Below are positions 24,920-38,400 of a DNA stretch of 60,000 nucleotides, one piece after another (position 1 is the stretch's first letter; every line of letters starts with the position of its first letter). The stretch spans positions 15,124,020 to 15,184,019 of the forward strand of contig CAIIXF020000012.1 in NCBI GenBank assembly GCA_903813345.2, given 5' to 3'. A program made the position numbers and the translations under genes. The DNA comes from Owenia fusiformis (Eukaryota; Annelida; Polychaeta; Sabellida; Oweniidae). The notes beneath the pieces were generated by a model. It did no database searches. It was not told where the DNA came from and saw only the letters and a program-made list of their open reading frames with translations.

Positions 24920-26640
24920 AATAAAACATTCAATTTCTGTGTTGTTCGGTGCAACATATTTTGTGATGACACAACCGATAGATCTACCGCTAATATGTTA
25001 TTTTGCGAAAATACATTACAATTTAAAAAGTAGGCTTATACACGGTTGATTTCTCGGAACATATATCTTTCAAATGATGTGCTGGGAACACGATGAGCGT
25101 ATTGCCAGTTAAGGAAATACGAAAAAACGTTCTTACATGCAAACTACCAAATTAAAGTACACCTCCTTATTTCCGAATGAAAATAGTTGTTTTATTAGAA
25201 TTTCAAAAAAACAAAAAACATTTACTTGAACAATTATTTTATCATGTACACAGTAGCCAGTTTTAAATTCAAGTGGAGTGGAAAACTAAATCTTGCACTA
25301 CCCGAATTATCTCACATTCGTAAGGTGTATTCACGAAATAAATAAAACATAATCGCTCTATAGTTGTAAAAACGACCACGGTGAAGGGATATTGACGGAC
25401 ATTAAAAAAGCAAAAACAAATGGTACAAAAATTCAACCCTTTCAAAAAATAAAGAAAAATAATTTTAATGTAGCTATATATTCTAGTATAATTTATTTAT
25501 ATCCACGCCTTGTGATCTGAAAAATGAATAGGGTAGCCAACTTTTGATAGAAATTTCAACAAAGCTGCAATATTTATTATTACGAGGAAGTTTACAAATA
25601 AATCGCAAAATGTATAGGCAGATAGGTGCAAGGGAATGTGAAATCTGGTTTTATGATTTTTTTCAACGAATACACTACTGACACACCAAAGTTCTGAACG
25701 CTACTCTATTTTTGGTCAGGAGTCACTTTCAAAAATTTTTTTCATTGGAACTCACATTTTTGCCTCTTATTTATTTGAAGTGCACATTGTGCAAGTAATG
25801 GAAAATAGACAGCTGAATTATACAACTTTGCTTGAATTAAATTAGGGGAGTCTATGTCTGATAATGTCCTTGAACTATTTATTTTTCTGACCTATCCAGA
25901 AAGTGGTAAAAACATAAAATTTAAAGAGATTTTAACATCCTTTGTTGAAAAAAGTTTTTGAAAAAAGAGGTTTTTGTCCATAAACGAAATTGGTCAAAAA
26001 TTGGGATATTTCATTTTCATTTTTTCATATTCTATTTTGCTTAAAGGTAGCATTTTTAAAGATCCATGTGCACTATGGCAAGTGCATATAAGTGCAATAA
26101 AAATATCAATCGAACAATTCGAAAAATTATAAATAGGGACCCCACGTCAACAATTTTTTTCAAGATGTTGAACTTATTTGCTCAAAAAATGATCTTCTTT
26201 TTCTGATTTTTATTGCATGAAAAGATTATTCAGCAAGGGGTCTAAACATCTTCAAAAGTAGAATGGTATTGAAAGTCTAGCTTTGAAGATATCAATTTTC
26301 GATGACCAAAACCATACTGAAAACAATTGTTTTTAACTTTATCGCATTTCAATACCAATCCTGTTTTCAGAAGTTATTAATATAGTGTAGAAGAAACTTT
26401 TGATATATTTAATTTGAGAAAAACAAGATCCTCTTACATTTTTTAAAAAAGTGACAAGGTGGGGTCCTAATCCATAATTTTTCAGAGAGTTGGATTGATA
26501 TTTTACTATCACTTACCATACTGCACATGGACCTTTCAGCAAACTGGCAAAAATTAATAAAATGGATCAAAATTATGCAAATTTGGCAAAATTTAAGCAA
26601 AGGACGATTCTCGGTTTGGAGAACGAAGTTCATCAATCTA
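24920..26640. other. AT-rich non-coding DNA
   Basis: No gene or strong repeat. Small open frames are unsupported. Confidence 0.4.
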
Positions 26641-27010
26641 AATGAGCATTATCCCTGCTTCGGACACATTTGATTTTTTTTACATAATATAGATTTGAAT
26701 GTCTTCTTTTGAATAGTCATAATTTAATTTGGGTAATATTTCTAGATTTTTCGCAAAAAAATATTAGCGCAGTTCACTGATGAACTTCTTTCCCCAAATC
26801 GAGACTTGTATTTTATTGAATCGGTCTACTTGAGCGTTATCCCTGCTTCAGGCCAATTTGTTATTTTTACATCTTGTAGATTTAAATGTCCTCTTTTGAA
26901 TATTCATAGTTTAATTTGGGTAATATTTCTGTATTTTTCATGAAAAAAATTATTAGCCCAGGAGAGACTGTTCTCCGAACCGAGAATCGTCCTTTGAAAA
27001 AGTTTTCACC
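26641..27010. repeat. two tandem ~188 bp units
   Basis: The phrase ttatccctgcttc...gatttgaatgtcttcttttga ... aatttgggtaatatttct occurs from about 26646 and again from about 26833. A fragment naming the same surroundings (aggacgattctcggtt) is seen inverted at 26600 and 26980, so the unit may belong to a larger foldback. Confidence 0.6.
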
Positions 27011-27548
27011 AAATTCACCGTTAGGTGGCTCCAAAAAAACGTTGACGAAAAATCCGAACCCACTCCTGTCAAATCCTGGCTACGCCACTGATTATAAATC
27101 TATCACGATATCATTGAACTGATTCCAAACTATGTAAATATTTATTCTTTATTAGTTTAGTTTTATAATTTAGTCGGCCAGTCGGCATGCGGCTAATGAG
27201 AGACTAAACATGATTAAATACTTGTGATTATATGTTTCAAATCCTTATAATTTATCAATAAAATACTTTTATGTTTAGCTTGTGAAGTTAATGGTGCATG
27301 TGGGGCTCTTCCCTGTTGTGGTGAAAATCGGGAATGTAATGCAGGCACGTGTCGGTAAGCTATCATTTTTATATGTCATGTTTGTCCAAAGCATAAGCTA
27401 AGTGTGACAGAAAGATTGTTCATAAAAAGAAAGCATTGTAGTCAATAATATTAACAATAATATTAACATATGAACTGCACTACTGCTGGTTTGCCATCTT
27501 TATATTTTTCAACTCTGACATCTCAAAGCTGGAGCAAATTTCTTCGCT

Positions 27549-27744
27549 AACGGGCCCGTAGCTAGGACTTGCCATTGGGGTTCACTTTTTGAAAAATTCC
27601 AGGGGGGGGGGTTCACTTGTGACAACTTTGTTCCAAAAGTGGCCAAAATCACTTAAAAAGTGCTCAGAATGGTGAAAAACTGCATGATTTTGAAAGATTT
27701 TTGGGATTCGCTTGAACCCATCGAACCCCCCTGGCTACGGGCTT
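27549..27744. mobile_element. short MITE with GGCCCGTAGCTAGG ends
   Basis: The left cgggcccgtagctagga and the right ccctggctacgggct are inverted. The interior is non-coding with a G-run. A lone end (cctggctacgcc) occurs near 27077. Confidence 0.55.
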
Positions 27745-28324
27745 GACTAATACAATGTTTGTGTAGAACTTTGAACAGAATTCCTTAATTTCAGGAAAAA
27801 TATTGATTACTTGTCTTGAACTAAGCTAACACAATTTGAAACCAACTTGATGACCGTGATAATTGATCGTTTATTAAAATTGTACAAGTTTCCAGGATTT
27901 TGAATGCATATCCTTAAAGAACTTTGTTCGTTTTGATAATAATACAGTCTCTTAATCCCCTTCTCTCCTATATCAAAATGTTTTCTAACTTTAAGCATGG
28001 GCTTTCAACTAGAGTTGTGCTTTAAGTAAAAACGAAGTGGATGACTTTGACGTAAATTAATTTTTAGGACTCCAGGAGCGGTACTAGTACAGCCCCCTTA
28101 AGAGAAGCCTGTCATTTTGAGCTGGAATGGGGAAATCACAAGGACTTGATGCAGGACTACTCTTTATATACAGGATACAGACAATTAACAGAAACAATTT
28201 TAATTTAATATGGATAATCCGGTAATAAATGTCACATATATTGTACGTGTATATCAATGAAATAATGAAGTTTCTTATTAAATTCTATCATGTAAAAAAC
28301 TAAGCACTGTTGTAACATGACTGA

Positions 28325-28456
28325 TTAATGCCTTGGTCACATTTGTTCCGATTTTCACTTCGGCGCCCGGGAGTTTGAGTATTTTGTTCAGAATTAAATA
28401 CAATATTGAGCAAAACACTCAATCCCGGCCGATGGATCGGAGTGACCAAGGCATTA
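28325..28456. mobile_element. short MITE, TAATGCCTTGGTCAC family (copy 2)
   Basis: The perfect end repeats TAATGCCTTGGTCAC / GTGACCAAGGCATTA enclose a palindromic core (tttgttca...tgagcaaaacactcaa). It is the best preserved of three copies in the window. Confidence 0.75.
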
Positions 28457-28588
28457 GCGACTTCCTATATTAGAACTATGCAATTGTTTTTTCTGTGTAA
28501 AGCTTTCGATCTACCAGGGGATCATTTCTGCAAGTATTTTTATCTTAGAGATACCATTGTAGGGATTTGTAGCCATGGATACAAAGTA

Positions 28589-28743
28589 CAGTAAAACCTG
28601 TTTTAGTGGAACCCCTTTGATGTCTCTAAAAAGTGTTTTACTTGGGAGTTGTGAAACGTATGGGGATTTATTTAACATGGCCAAGTGGTCTTGAGACTAA
28701 GGTATTCCACTAACAGAGGTGTTCCACTTTACAGGTTTCACTG
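28589..28743. mobile_element. pogo/Tigger-like MITE with TA duplication (copy 1)
   Basis: The ends CAGTAAAACCTGT and ACAGGTTTCACTG are flanked by TA on both sides, with inner inverted ttagtggaac/gttccactt. The end sequence and TA target fit pogo/Tigger-type non-autonomous elements. Relatives: 29713-30360, 52111-52241, 54107-54277. Confidence 0.7.
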
Positions 28744-29405
28744 TATTTTCTTATATTTCCATTTACTCCTTCAAAGTACCATGATCTAGTTAACAAAAAT
28801 ACAAAAGTAATTCTATAGTTGCCATGGTTTCAAGAAAACGTGGAAATGGGTATCACCATTGGAGAACTAGGAGAACTATTCATAAATATAATGAAATGCA
28901 TTCAAGAAAAAAAAATGCGAGGGATTCTCTTGTTATATGAACACATACAGTGTGTTGTTCAATTTGAATCAGGTTAAACAATTAACGTAATAAACTAATA
29001 GTGAAATGATTTTAGATATTTTTATTAACATTTTGCATTCATGATGTTTCTTGTTAAAAAATTACTAAATCAAAAGACAAAACATTCTTTCACTCAGGGA
29101 CCTTCCTCATTAAATATGTATTTCATGTTTAACAGTACTTCAGCAGAGTACATTACATATATATATGACTTTCGATCATTGTCATTTTGATGCATTGAAA
29201 TCTCACGCTCAGTATGTCTATTGAGTCTACTGGATAACATAGTCATATGGATAGTGTGGGCCAAAAATATCCATATTTTCATTTCTTTTTTGGCCCACCC
29301 TGTATCAGTTGCTGTTTATACGATGTCACATTGCTGTAATTACAAATTTGTCAGATGTACCGTGACTGTTAAATCACGATGATGTAACAGCAAAATGGAG
29401 TTTTC

Positions 29406-32400
29406 TTAATAACCTTTCTCAGCTTGTTTCATTTTTTCCTTCTTTGCCTTTTTCAAATCTTTATCAAATTCTATCATCTCATTCGCTGAATAGTTCGGTA
29501 ATATTTCAGTCACGACACCATATCCCAGTGTAAAAGTGCCATCTCGTAGTGTAAATCTGCCTCCCTTCTCTAAGACCTGGAACAAAAGAGAATTCTAAAC
29601 TTGAACCAGGTAACACACAAATCTAGATCAAGATAAACAATTTAACTGGAAAACAATACTTTTTAACTGATACATTTATACTAATTTTAACCTATGGGTA
29701 AATCAACAATATAGTGAAACCTGTGAAGTGGAACACCTCTGTAAGTGGAACACTTTTCAGAGTCCCAAGACCAATAGGATAGTTTCTAAATAGCAGAAAA
29801 ATCAATGAAATCTCGTGCTGCCATCTTTTATTCAGCTTTTAACTCGGGCTAGAGCTCCATTCATTTACATGCTAAAATCTTGGAAAAGTGGCTTAATTTC
29901 ATGATTTATCAAAGTGTGTTTGTTGAATCTGTATAAAACTTGAATGATATACCACATGATGACCCTGTTTATGTACATGATGTGATTAAACATGCAAATG
30001 TTGATTGACATACAAATAATCCACGGATTTAAAGAATTTTAGCATTGCATCTATGGACATTTGGCCCAAGTTTTTTTAAATTGTTATAGAAAATTATTCA
30101 AATTACATAACTGTGTAAATCAAAGCTATTAAAGGAGAAAACATTTCACTGAATTCAAATATGCCATTTAAAAGAAGGTAATGTAAGTCATTAGAGGTCT
30201 AATATGCAAGTCTCTTAAAATCTCACGAAAAATGAGATTTAGCGAGATTTCAAAAGCTATATGGAAACTATACTATTGACTGAAGGTTAAATTATTTAAG
30301 TGGAACACCTCCCAAGTAGAACACTTTTTAGAGGTACCAAAGGTTCCACTTAAACACATTTTCTGACTTAACTTTTCAACTTCTTTTGATTTTTATTTAA
30401 ATTTTAAGTAGCTCAATTTCTGATTCTATTATACTCCAAAGTTAAACTACAAAACAACATGCACTGCAGTATAAATACATTTCAATGTCCCAAGAATTAG
30501 GTGACAAACAATCCCAAGTCAGTAATGTTCCAATACAGTATATTATTTCATGATTCCATTTTCAGGGTACTTTTGCTACAAAAGATAGGGATCGATATGG
30601 CGAACTGAATTCAACAATGTTTTTCTCTTAAACCAATCATTGAAACCATTCTATAAAAAAACATGGTATTTTATGAAATATTGACTGATTGACAACAATT
30701 TAATGCGAAAATTATTTAGAAATATTTTATATAACTGTTTTTATTAACATTTTTTGTTTTTTTAGTGCAATTGTTTTTGCTCCTTTCTACCAATTCTTGA
30801 GAATGAAATAAAATGTCTTTCCGAACCTTGTTGGAACAAAATAGCATATACAACATGTTTTTAGACCTCTCAATATTAAAGTTATACAAAGGAATTTTTG
30901 GTTCATTTTAAAAAAGTATTCAAAAAATTAAAACAAAATCCCCCCAAAATAGATAAAAATCAAGAAAAAACTTTTATTTCATTAACAAGATGCTTTTTTA
31001 AAATGAACCAAAATTTCCTTTGTACAGTTACAATATTGAGAGACCTAAACATGTTGTGTTTATGTCGTTTTGTTCCAATGAGGTCCGGAAAGATGTTTCA
31101 TTTCACTCTGTAAACATGATACCAAGAACAAAACAAGTGTTTGATGTGTTTTTTAAAACAATATAGATGAAAGTATGTTTATCTATTTCAAATTATATTG
31201 TTACCATTCAAAAGATGGCCATTAAATTGACAATTTGTAATATTTTTAGAAATTTTTGATGACTGGTTTAAGAGAAAAGTGTTTTCAAAAAGTTCGCCAT
31301 ATCGATACCCATTCTTTATTAAATACTACAGAATCCAAGGCGAGCAACTTCAAACCTTTACCCTAGGTTGATTGTCGCAAAAGTTATCTTACCATATCCT
31401 TTTTAATTGTGAATATAATTTTGGCATCTTCTCCAGGCATGACCATGTCTTTGTCCGGAATTGATACGGAGGCAGGAACATTCCATGTTTTGTAGTACAT
31501 TACAGCTTGAAAGTTTGGCATCATTGGTTTTGGTCGACCACCCTCCTCTTTGCTCAGGAAATATACCTAGAAGCATATACCATCAACACTTAAATGTACA
31601 TAAAATAGATACATAATGAAAGGAGGTCATTCTATATACACAAAGCAAACATATGATTTATCAAAGTTGTCTAGGACTGAGAAGCATATTTTTGACAGTT
31701 TTCATGACGCATTCCATGAAACGGATGAAACATTCATGTGCAATTGTACATTACACATACAATTGCATACACATACAAATGCACACACATACAATTGCAT
31801 ACACATACAATTGCATAGACATACAATTGCATACACATACAATTGCATACACATACAATTGCATACACAAACAATTGCATACACATACAATTGCATACAC
31901 ATACAATTGCATACACATACAATTGCATAGACATACAATTGCATACACATACAATTGCATACACATACAATTGCATACACAAACAATTGCATACACATAC
32001 AATTGCATACACATACAATTGCATACACATACAATTGCGTACACATACAATTGCGTACACATACAAATGCACACACATACAATTGCATACACATACAATT
32101 GCATACACATACAATTGCATACACATACAATTGCATACACATACAATTGCATACACATACAATTGCATACACATACAAATGCACACACATACAATTGCAT
32201 ACACATACAAATGCACACACATACAATTGCATACACCTACAATTGCGTACACATACAACTGCACACACATACAATTGCATACACATACAAATGCACACAC
32301 ATACAATTGCGTACACATACAACTGCATACCTGTGACCCAATTTATATGTGCATACTTGAAACATAATTTACACATGCATATTTAGAACCTAGGCTTACA

Positions 32401-35400
32401 TGTGCATATCTGTAACACAATCTATAAATGTACATCTGTAACAATTTAGAGTGCATAATATCTGTAACACAATCTATGTGTGCATATCTGTAATCCAATA
32501 TACACATGTAATCTGTAATACAATCTACATAGGCATACCTGTAACATAATCTAGCTAGATGTGTATATCCATGATATCTGTAATATAATATAATTAGATG
32601 TGTATATCTGTAACTGATCCAGCTAGATATGTACATCTGTAACATAATCTCCACATGTAATATGTAATAACAAAATCTACATGTGCATACCTGTGACACA
32701 ATCCTATTATGCATTTTCATTGTTCCTGGCTTCCCAATCATCATTCCCCTCTTAACATCATCTCTCTTAAGACCCCTGATAAGGGCTCCCATCTGGTCAC
32801 CTGCCTCAGCTTGATCTAAGATCTGTCTGAACATTTCAATGCCTGCAATATAGAATAGGACAGGTATATAAGACAGTTGACTGAGTGTAATAAGCTTAAC
32901 ATCATCTCTCTTAAGACCTCTGATAAGGGCTCCCTTCTGGTCACCAGCCTCAGCTTGATCTAAGATCTGTCTGAACATTTCAATGCCTGCAATATAGAAT
33001 AGGACAGGTATATAAGACAGTTGACTGAGTGTAATAAGCTTAACATCATCTCTCTTAAGACCTCTGATAAGGGCTCCCATCTGGTCACCAGCCTCAGCTT
33101 GATCTAAGATCTGTCTGAACATTTCAATACCTGCAATATAGAATAGGACAGGTATATAAGACAGTTGACTGAGTGTAATAAGCTTAACATCATCTCTCTT
33201 AAGACCTCTGATAAGGGCTCCCATCTGGTCACCAGCCTCAGCTTGATCTAAGATCTGTCTGAACATTTCAATGCCTGCAATATAGAATAGGACAGGTATA
33301 TAAGACAGTTGACTGGGTGTAATAAGCTTAACATCATCTCTCTTAAGACCTCTGATAAGGGCTCCCATCTGGTCACCTGCCTCAGCTTGATCTAAGATCT
33401 GTCTGAACATTTCAATACCTGCAATATAGAATAGGACAGGTATATAAGACAGTTGACTGAGTGTAATAAGCTTAACATCATCTCTCTTAAGACCTCTGAT
33501 AAGGGCTCCCATCTGGTCACCTGCCTCAGCTTGATCTAAGATCTGTCTGAACATTTCAATACCTACAATATAGAATATGACAGGTATATAAGACAGTTGA
33601 CTGGGTGTAATAAGCTGAACATTATCTCTCTTAAGACCTCTGATAAGGGCTCCCATCTGGTCACCAGCCTCAGCTTGATCTAAGATCTGTCTGAACATTT
33701 CAATACCTGCAATACAGAATATGACAGGTATATAAGACAGTTGACTGGGTGTAATAAGCTTAACATCATCTCTCTTAAGACCTCTGATAAGGGCTCCCAT
33801 CTGGTCACCAGCCTCAGCTTGATCCAAGATCTGTCTGAACATTTCAATACCTGCAATATAGAATAGGACAGGTATATAAGACAGTTGACTGGGTGTAATA
33901 AGCTTAACATCATCTATTTTAAGACCTCTGATAAGGGCTCCCATCTGGTCACCAGCCTCAGCTTGATCTAAGATCTGTCTGAACATTTCAATGCCTGCAA
34001 TATAGAATAGGACAGGTATATAAGACAGTTGACTGGGTGTAATAAGCTTAACATCATCTATTTTAAGACCTCTGATAAGGGCTCCCATCTGGTCACCAGC
34101 CTCAGCTTGATCTAAGATCTGTCTGAACATTTCAATACCTGCAATATAGAATAGGACAGGTATATAAGACAGTTGACTGGGTGTAATAAGCTTAACATCA
34201 TCTCTCTTAAGACCTCTGATAAGGGCTCCCATCTGGTCACCTGCCTCAGCTTGATCTAAGATCTGTCTGAACATTTCAATGGCTGCAATATAGAATAGGA
34301 CAGATATATAAGACAGTTGACTGGGTGTAATAAGCTTAACATCATCTCTCATAAGACCTCTGATAAGGGCTCCCATCTGGTCACCAGCCTCAGCTTGATC
34401 TAAGATCTGTCTGAACATTTCAATGCCTGCAATATAGAATAGGACAGGTATATAATCATTCGGTAATATACATGTAGCGCTCAGCTTCATGTTGGTGTAC
34501 ATATTATATTGACATCAAATATGACATCACTTAAACTGAATTTTGAATATTTAATGACGTAAATCAAGATTATTTCTACTCGCATCTAGTCTATTTAGGG
34601 AGTTTCAGCCATGTTAATTTTTCCGAAAATAACATGGCAGAGGAGTATCAAAATTATAAGAGGACACAGATATGATAGCTAAACTACAAAACAAACTTTT
34701 ATCCAAACAAGTTAGGATAAATATAAATAAATGATCTAGCATTGTATAAAGGGAAAATGTTCACTTTTCAGTCATTTGGTTTATTTGAAATTGAGATGTT
34801 TTCAATTTGATTCAGTGAATTTTAATTTTTTTGTATGTCTCACCTGTAATGGTCGTCTTTTTAGACTGTCCATATCCCATAATTTCTGCAGTATCTCCCT
34901 TTTTAATGACACCTCTCTCCAGGCGACCCGTGACAACTGTGCCTCTTCCTGAAATTATAGACCAATGGGAGGATAAAAACATACACAAGGCATTAACATA
35001 AAAAGTCTCATCACCGATCACTCAGAGAATTTAGGGTCACCAGTGTCCCAACCGTCAACGCTGATGCCACAGTGCAATACCTACTGCCAGAGTGTTCCAA
35101 CCGCCAACTCTGATGCCACAGTGCAATACCTACTGCCAGAGTGTTCCAACCGCCAACACTGATGCCACAGTGCAATACCTACTGCCAGAGTGTTCCAACC
35201 GCCAACGCTGATGCCACAGTGCAATACCTACTGCCAGAGTGTTCCAACCGCCAACTCTGATGCCACAGTGCAATACCTACTGCCAGAGTGTTCCAACCGC
35301 CAACACTGATGCCACAGTGCAATACCTACTGCCAGAGTGTTCCAACCGCCAACGCTGATGCCACAGTGCAATACCTACTGCCAGAGTGTCCCAACCGCCA

Positions 35401-38400
35401 ATGCTGATGCCACAGTGCAATACCTACTGCCAGAGTGTCCCAACTGCCAACGCTGATGCCACAATGCAATACCTACTGCCAGAGTGTCCCAACCGCCAAT
35501 GCTGATGCCACAGTGCAATACCTACTGTCAGAGTGTTCCAACCGCCAACTCTGATGCCACAGTGCAATACCTACTGCCAGAGTGTCCCAACTGCCAACGC
35601 TGATGCCACAATGCAATACCTACCGCCAGAGTGTCCCAACTGCCAACGCTGATGCCACAATGCAATACCTACTGCCAGAGTGTCCCAACTGCCAACGCTG
35701 ATGCCACAATGCAATACCTACTGCCAGAGTGTCCCAACTGCCAACGCTGATGCCACAATGCGATACCTACTGCCAGAGTGTTCCAACCGCCAACTCTGAT
35801 GCCACAGTGCAATACCTACTGCCAGAGTGTCCCAACTGCCAACGCTGATGCCACAATGCAATACCTACTGCCAGAGTGTCCCAACTGCCAACGCTGATGC
35901 CACAATGCAATACCTACTGCCAGAGTGTCCCAACTGCCAACGCTGATGCCACAATGCAATACCTACTGCCAGAGTGTCCCAACTGCCAACTCTGATGCCA
36001 CAATGCAATGCCTACTGCCAGAGTGTCCCAACTGCCAACGCTGATGCCACAATGCAATACCTACTGCCAGTCAACTCAGTGCCAATGCATCTTGGTGCTT
36101 ATTGCATCAAGTCATGGATAATATTTGATTTTTGTTGATTTATAATAGGCAGCCAGTTCTGTAAAATGGAACACCTCTTTGTAAGGAACACATCTCTGTT
36201 ATGAACATGTCTCTGTAATGAACACCTATCTGTAAGGAACACCTCTCTATGTTGTGGGACATATTTCAAAAGAACTAGTGAATTGAATTACCTCTATGTG
36301 ATTCCTGGGTCACATTTGCTCCGATTAATTAGGCAGCGTCCAACTGATCGAGTATTGACTGGGCGCTGGCTGATGAATTGGAGCAAATGTGACTCGGGCA
36401 TAAGGGACAACTGTCTACAAAGAACAGTCAATACTGAGGGTTAACGGATAACAGTTTTCCTGGAATTTAGATGACAAGATTTAAGTGGCACCTTCTTACT
36501 CACCCAGACACATGCAGCAGGCCCAATATGCCCATCTACATACTACACATTCAATTTTACAGTTCCCAGAGTATTTGAGGAAATGGACAAAAATCTGACA
36601 AAAATGAGTAATGTTTACCTGGGATAATATGTGTAGATTCTATAGGTAAGAAAAATGGTTTATCCAGATCTCTCTCAGGCACAGGTATATAGCTGTCCAC
36701 TGCCTCTAATAACTTATTAATTGCCTCTGAGCCAATCTCTGGTTTCGAGCCCTGGAAAAATATTTAGAGGTTATGTCACTATGACGTGAAATATGCCTGA
36801 GTTCTCCCAATATAGGCCGACCTTGGGAGGCTCTATATTTGGGCAAGAACGAAGGCATATTTCACGTCATAGTGACATAACTGATGTATTACATGCCTTT
36901 GTTCCCATGGTTACTTTGTATCAATGACGTGACGTCATGATATTATCATGGTTATTAAAGAAATCTATTATCAAAACGAGGTAAGCGGGCTATATCGGGG
37001 TAATCGGGCAATATCGGTGGATATAGCTCGCTAACTTCCCCATTGACTTCCATACAAATGCTTCGCTAGGTATGTAATACACACCCATATATATTGGTTT
37101 ATTTGCAGCCATTTAAATATTTGAAATATAGATCAAAATTTTCCAATGGCATGAATGCCATTAGCTGAAGTTTTTTTTTAATTAGATTTTATTGTATCTG
37201 AAAACGTTAATGAGTTTTACCTTAATGTCAATTTTTAACAAGGAACAACACGGTAAATGTCATTACCCGACAAGTTATTACTAATGATTACAAATGTGTA
37301 ACACTCTGTTACACACATTGGTCACCAAGGCAACCAGTCACAAACCTGGTGGCCATAACAATAAGAGATGTCATTAGGAACAAAAAAAATCGGAACGGTT
37401 CGGTTCGGAACATTTTGCTTCAGAACGGATTTGGAACGGTTCGGAACAGAGTGACTGCGTGTATAAGATTAAAACAAGTTGATCATCTAGGTCTATTTGG
37501 TGGCGAAAAGCTCTTCAAAACTCTTCAATGAGAAGGAGTGAAAAGAATGAACCTCTTTTGGTGCAAAATATTGAAAGAAAAATGCTGTTTTGTGGCGATT
37601 TAAGGGCCAAAAGTTGTGAAAGGGTAAATTGTTCTTGTTCCGGAACCTAACCGAAATTCTCAATTTGTGTTCCATGTTCCGTTCCGAAGGCATAATTCCG
37701 CGGATCAGAACAAAATCGGGTATCCGTGACACCTCATATAACAATGTCACCACTTCTTGTTGGAAACACCTAAAGGTAAAATATGTGAGCTACGCAAAAG
37801 TCTTAAAATCCAACTATACCTCCAGTGCACAAAGTGCAGAGCCAGTTATGATTGGTGTTTCTTCTCCATTGTAGCCATGCTCAGTCAACAGCTCCCGAAC
37901 CTCCATGTCCACCTATGTAATTGTATTAATATAAAATATAATGAATACATCTTCAAATATAATTGAATGATATAAATTATAATGAATATATTTCAAATAT
38001 AATTGAATATATTTCAAATATAATGAATATATTTTCAAATATAATTGAATAATATAAAATATAATGAATATATTTTCAAATATAATTGAATAATATAAAA
38101 TATAATGAATATATTTTCAAATATAATTGAATGATATAAATTATAATGAATATATTTCAAATATAATTGAATATATTTCAAATATAATGAATATATTTTC
38201 AAATATAATTGAATAATATAAAATATAATGAATATATTTTCAAATATAATTGAATAATATAAAATATAATGAATATATTTTCAAATATAATTGAATAATA
38301 TAAAATACATGTATAATTGAAGATATGTGACAAGTTAATCAAATCAGTTATCGAAAAAAATTTACTTTTGGCAATTCTATAACCTTTACATTCGTTCGAC

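Noticed and set aside
31616-32386. Several 100-230 codon open frames on both strands ([11 protein letters not shown] / VCVCNCMCM type)
   Set aside because: They are products of the stop-free 16 bp repeat, open in many frames at once.
32343-34502. 719-codon minus-strand open frame read as a separate repeat-protein gene
   Set aside because: It is the TUFM exon 10 array read through: each unit contains a splice acceptor and EF-Tu codons in the native phase, and both ends run into non-coding sequence.
35049-36070. CRISPR-like appearance of the regular 49 bp array
   Set aside because: There are no unique spacers between repeats; it is a head-to-tail minisatellite in an animal intron.
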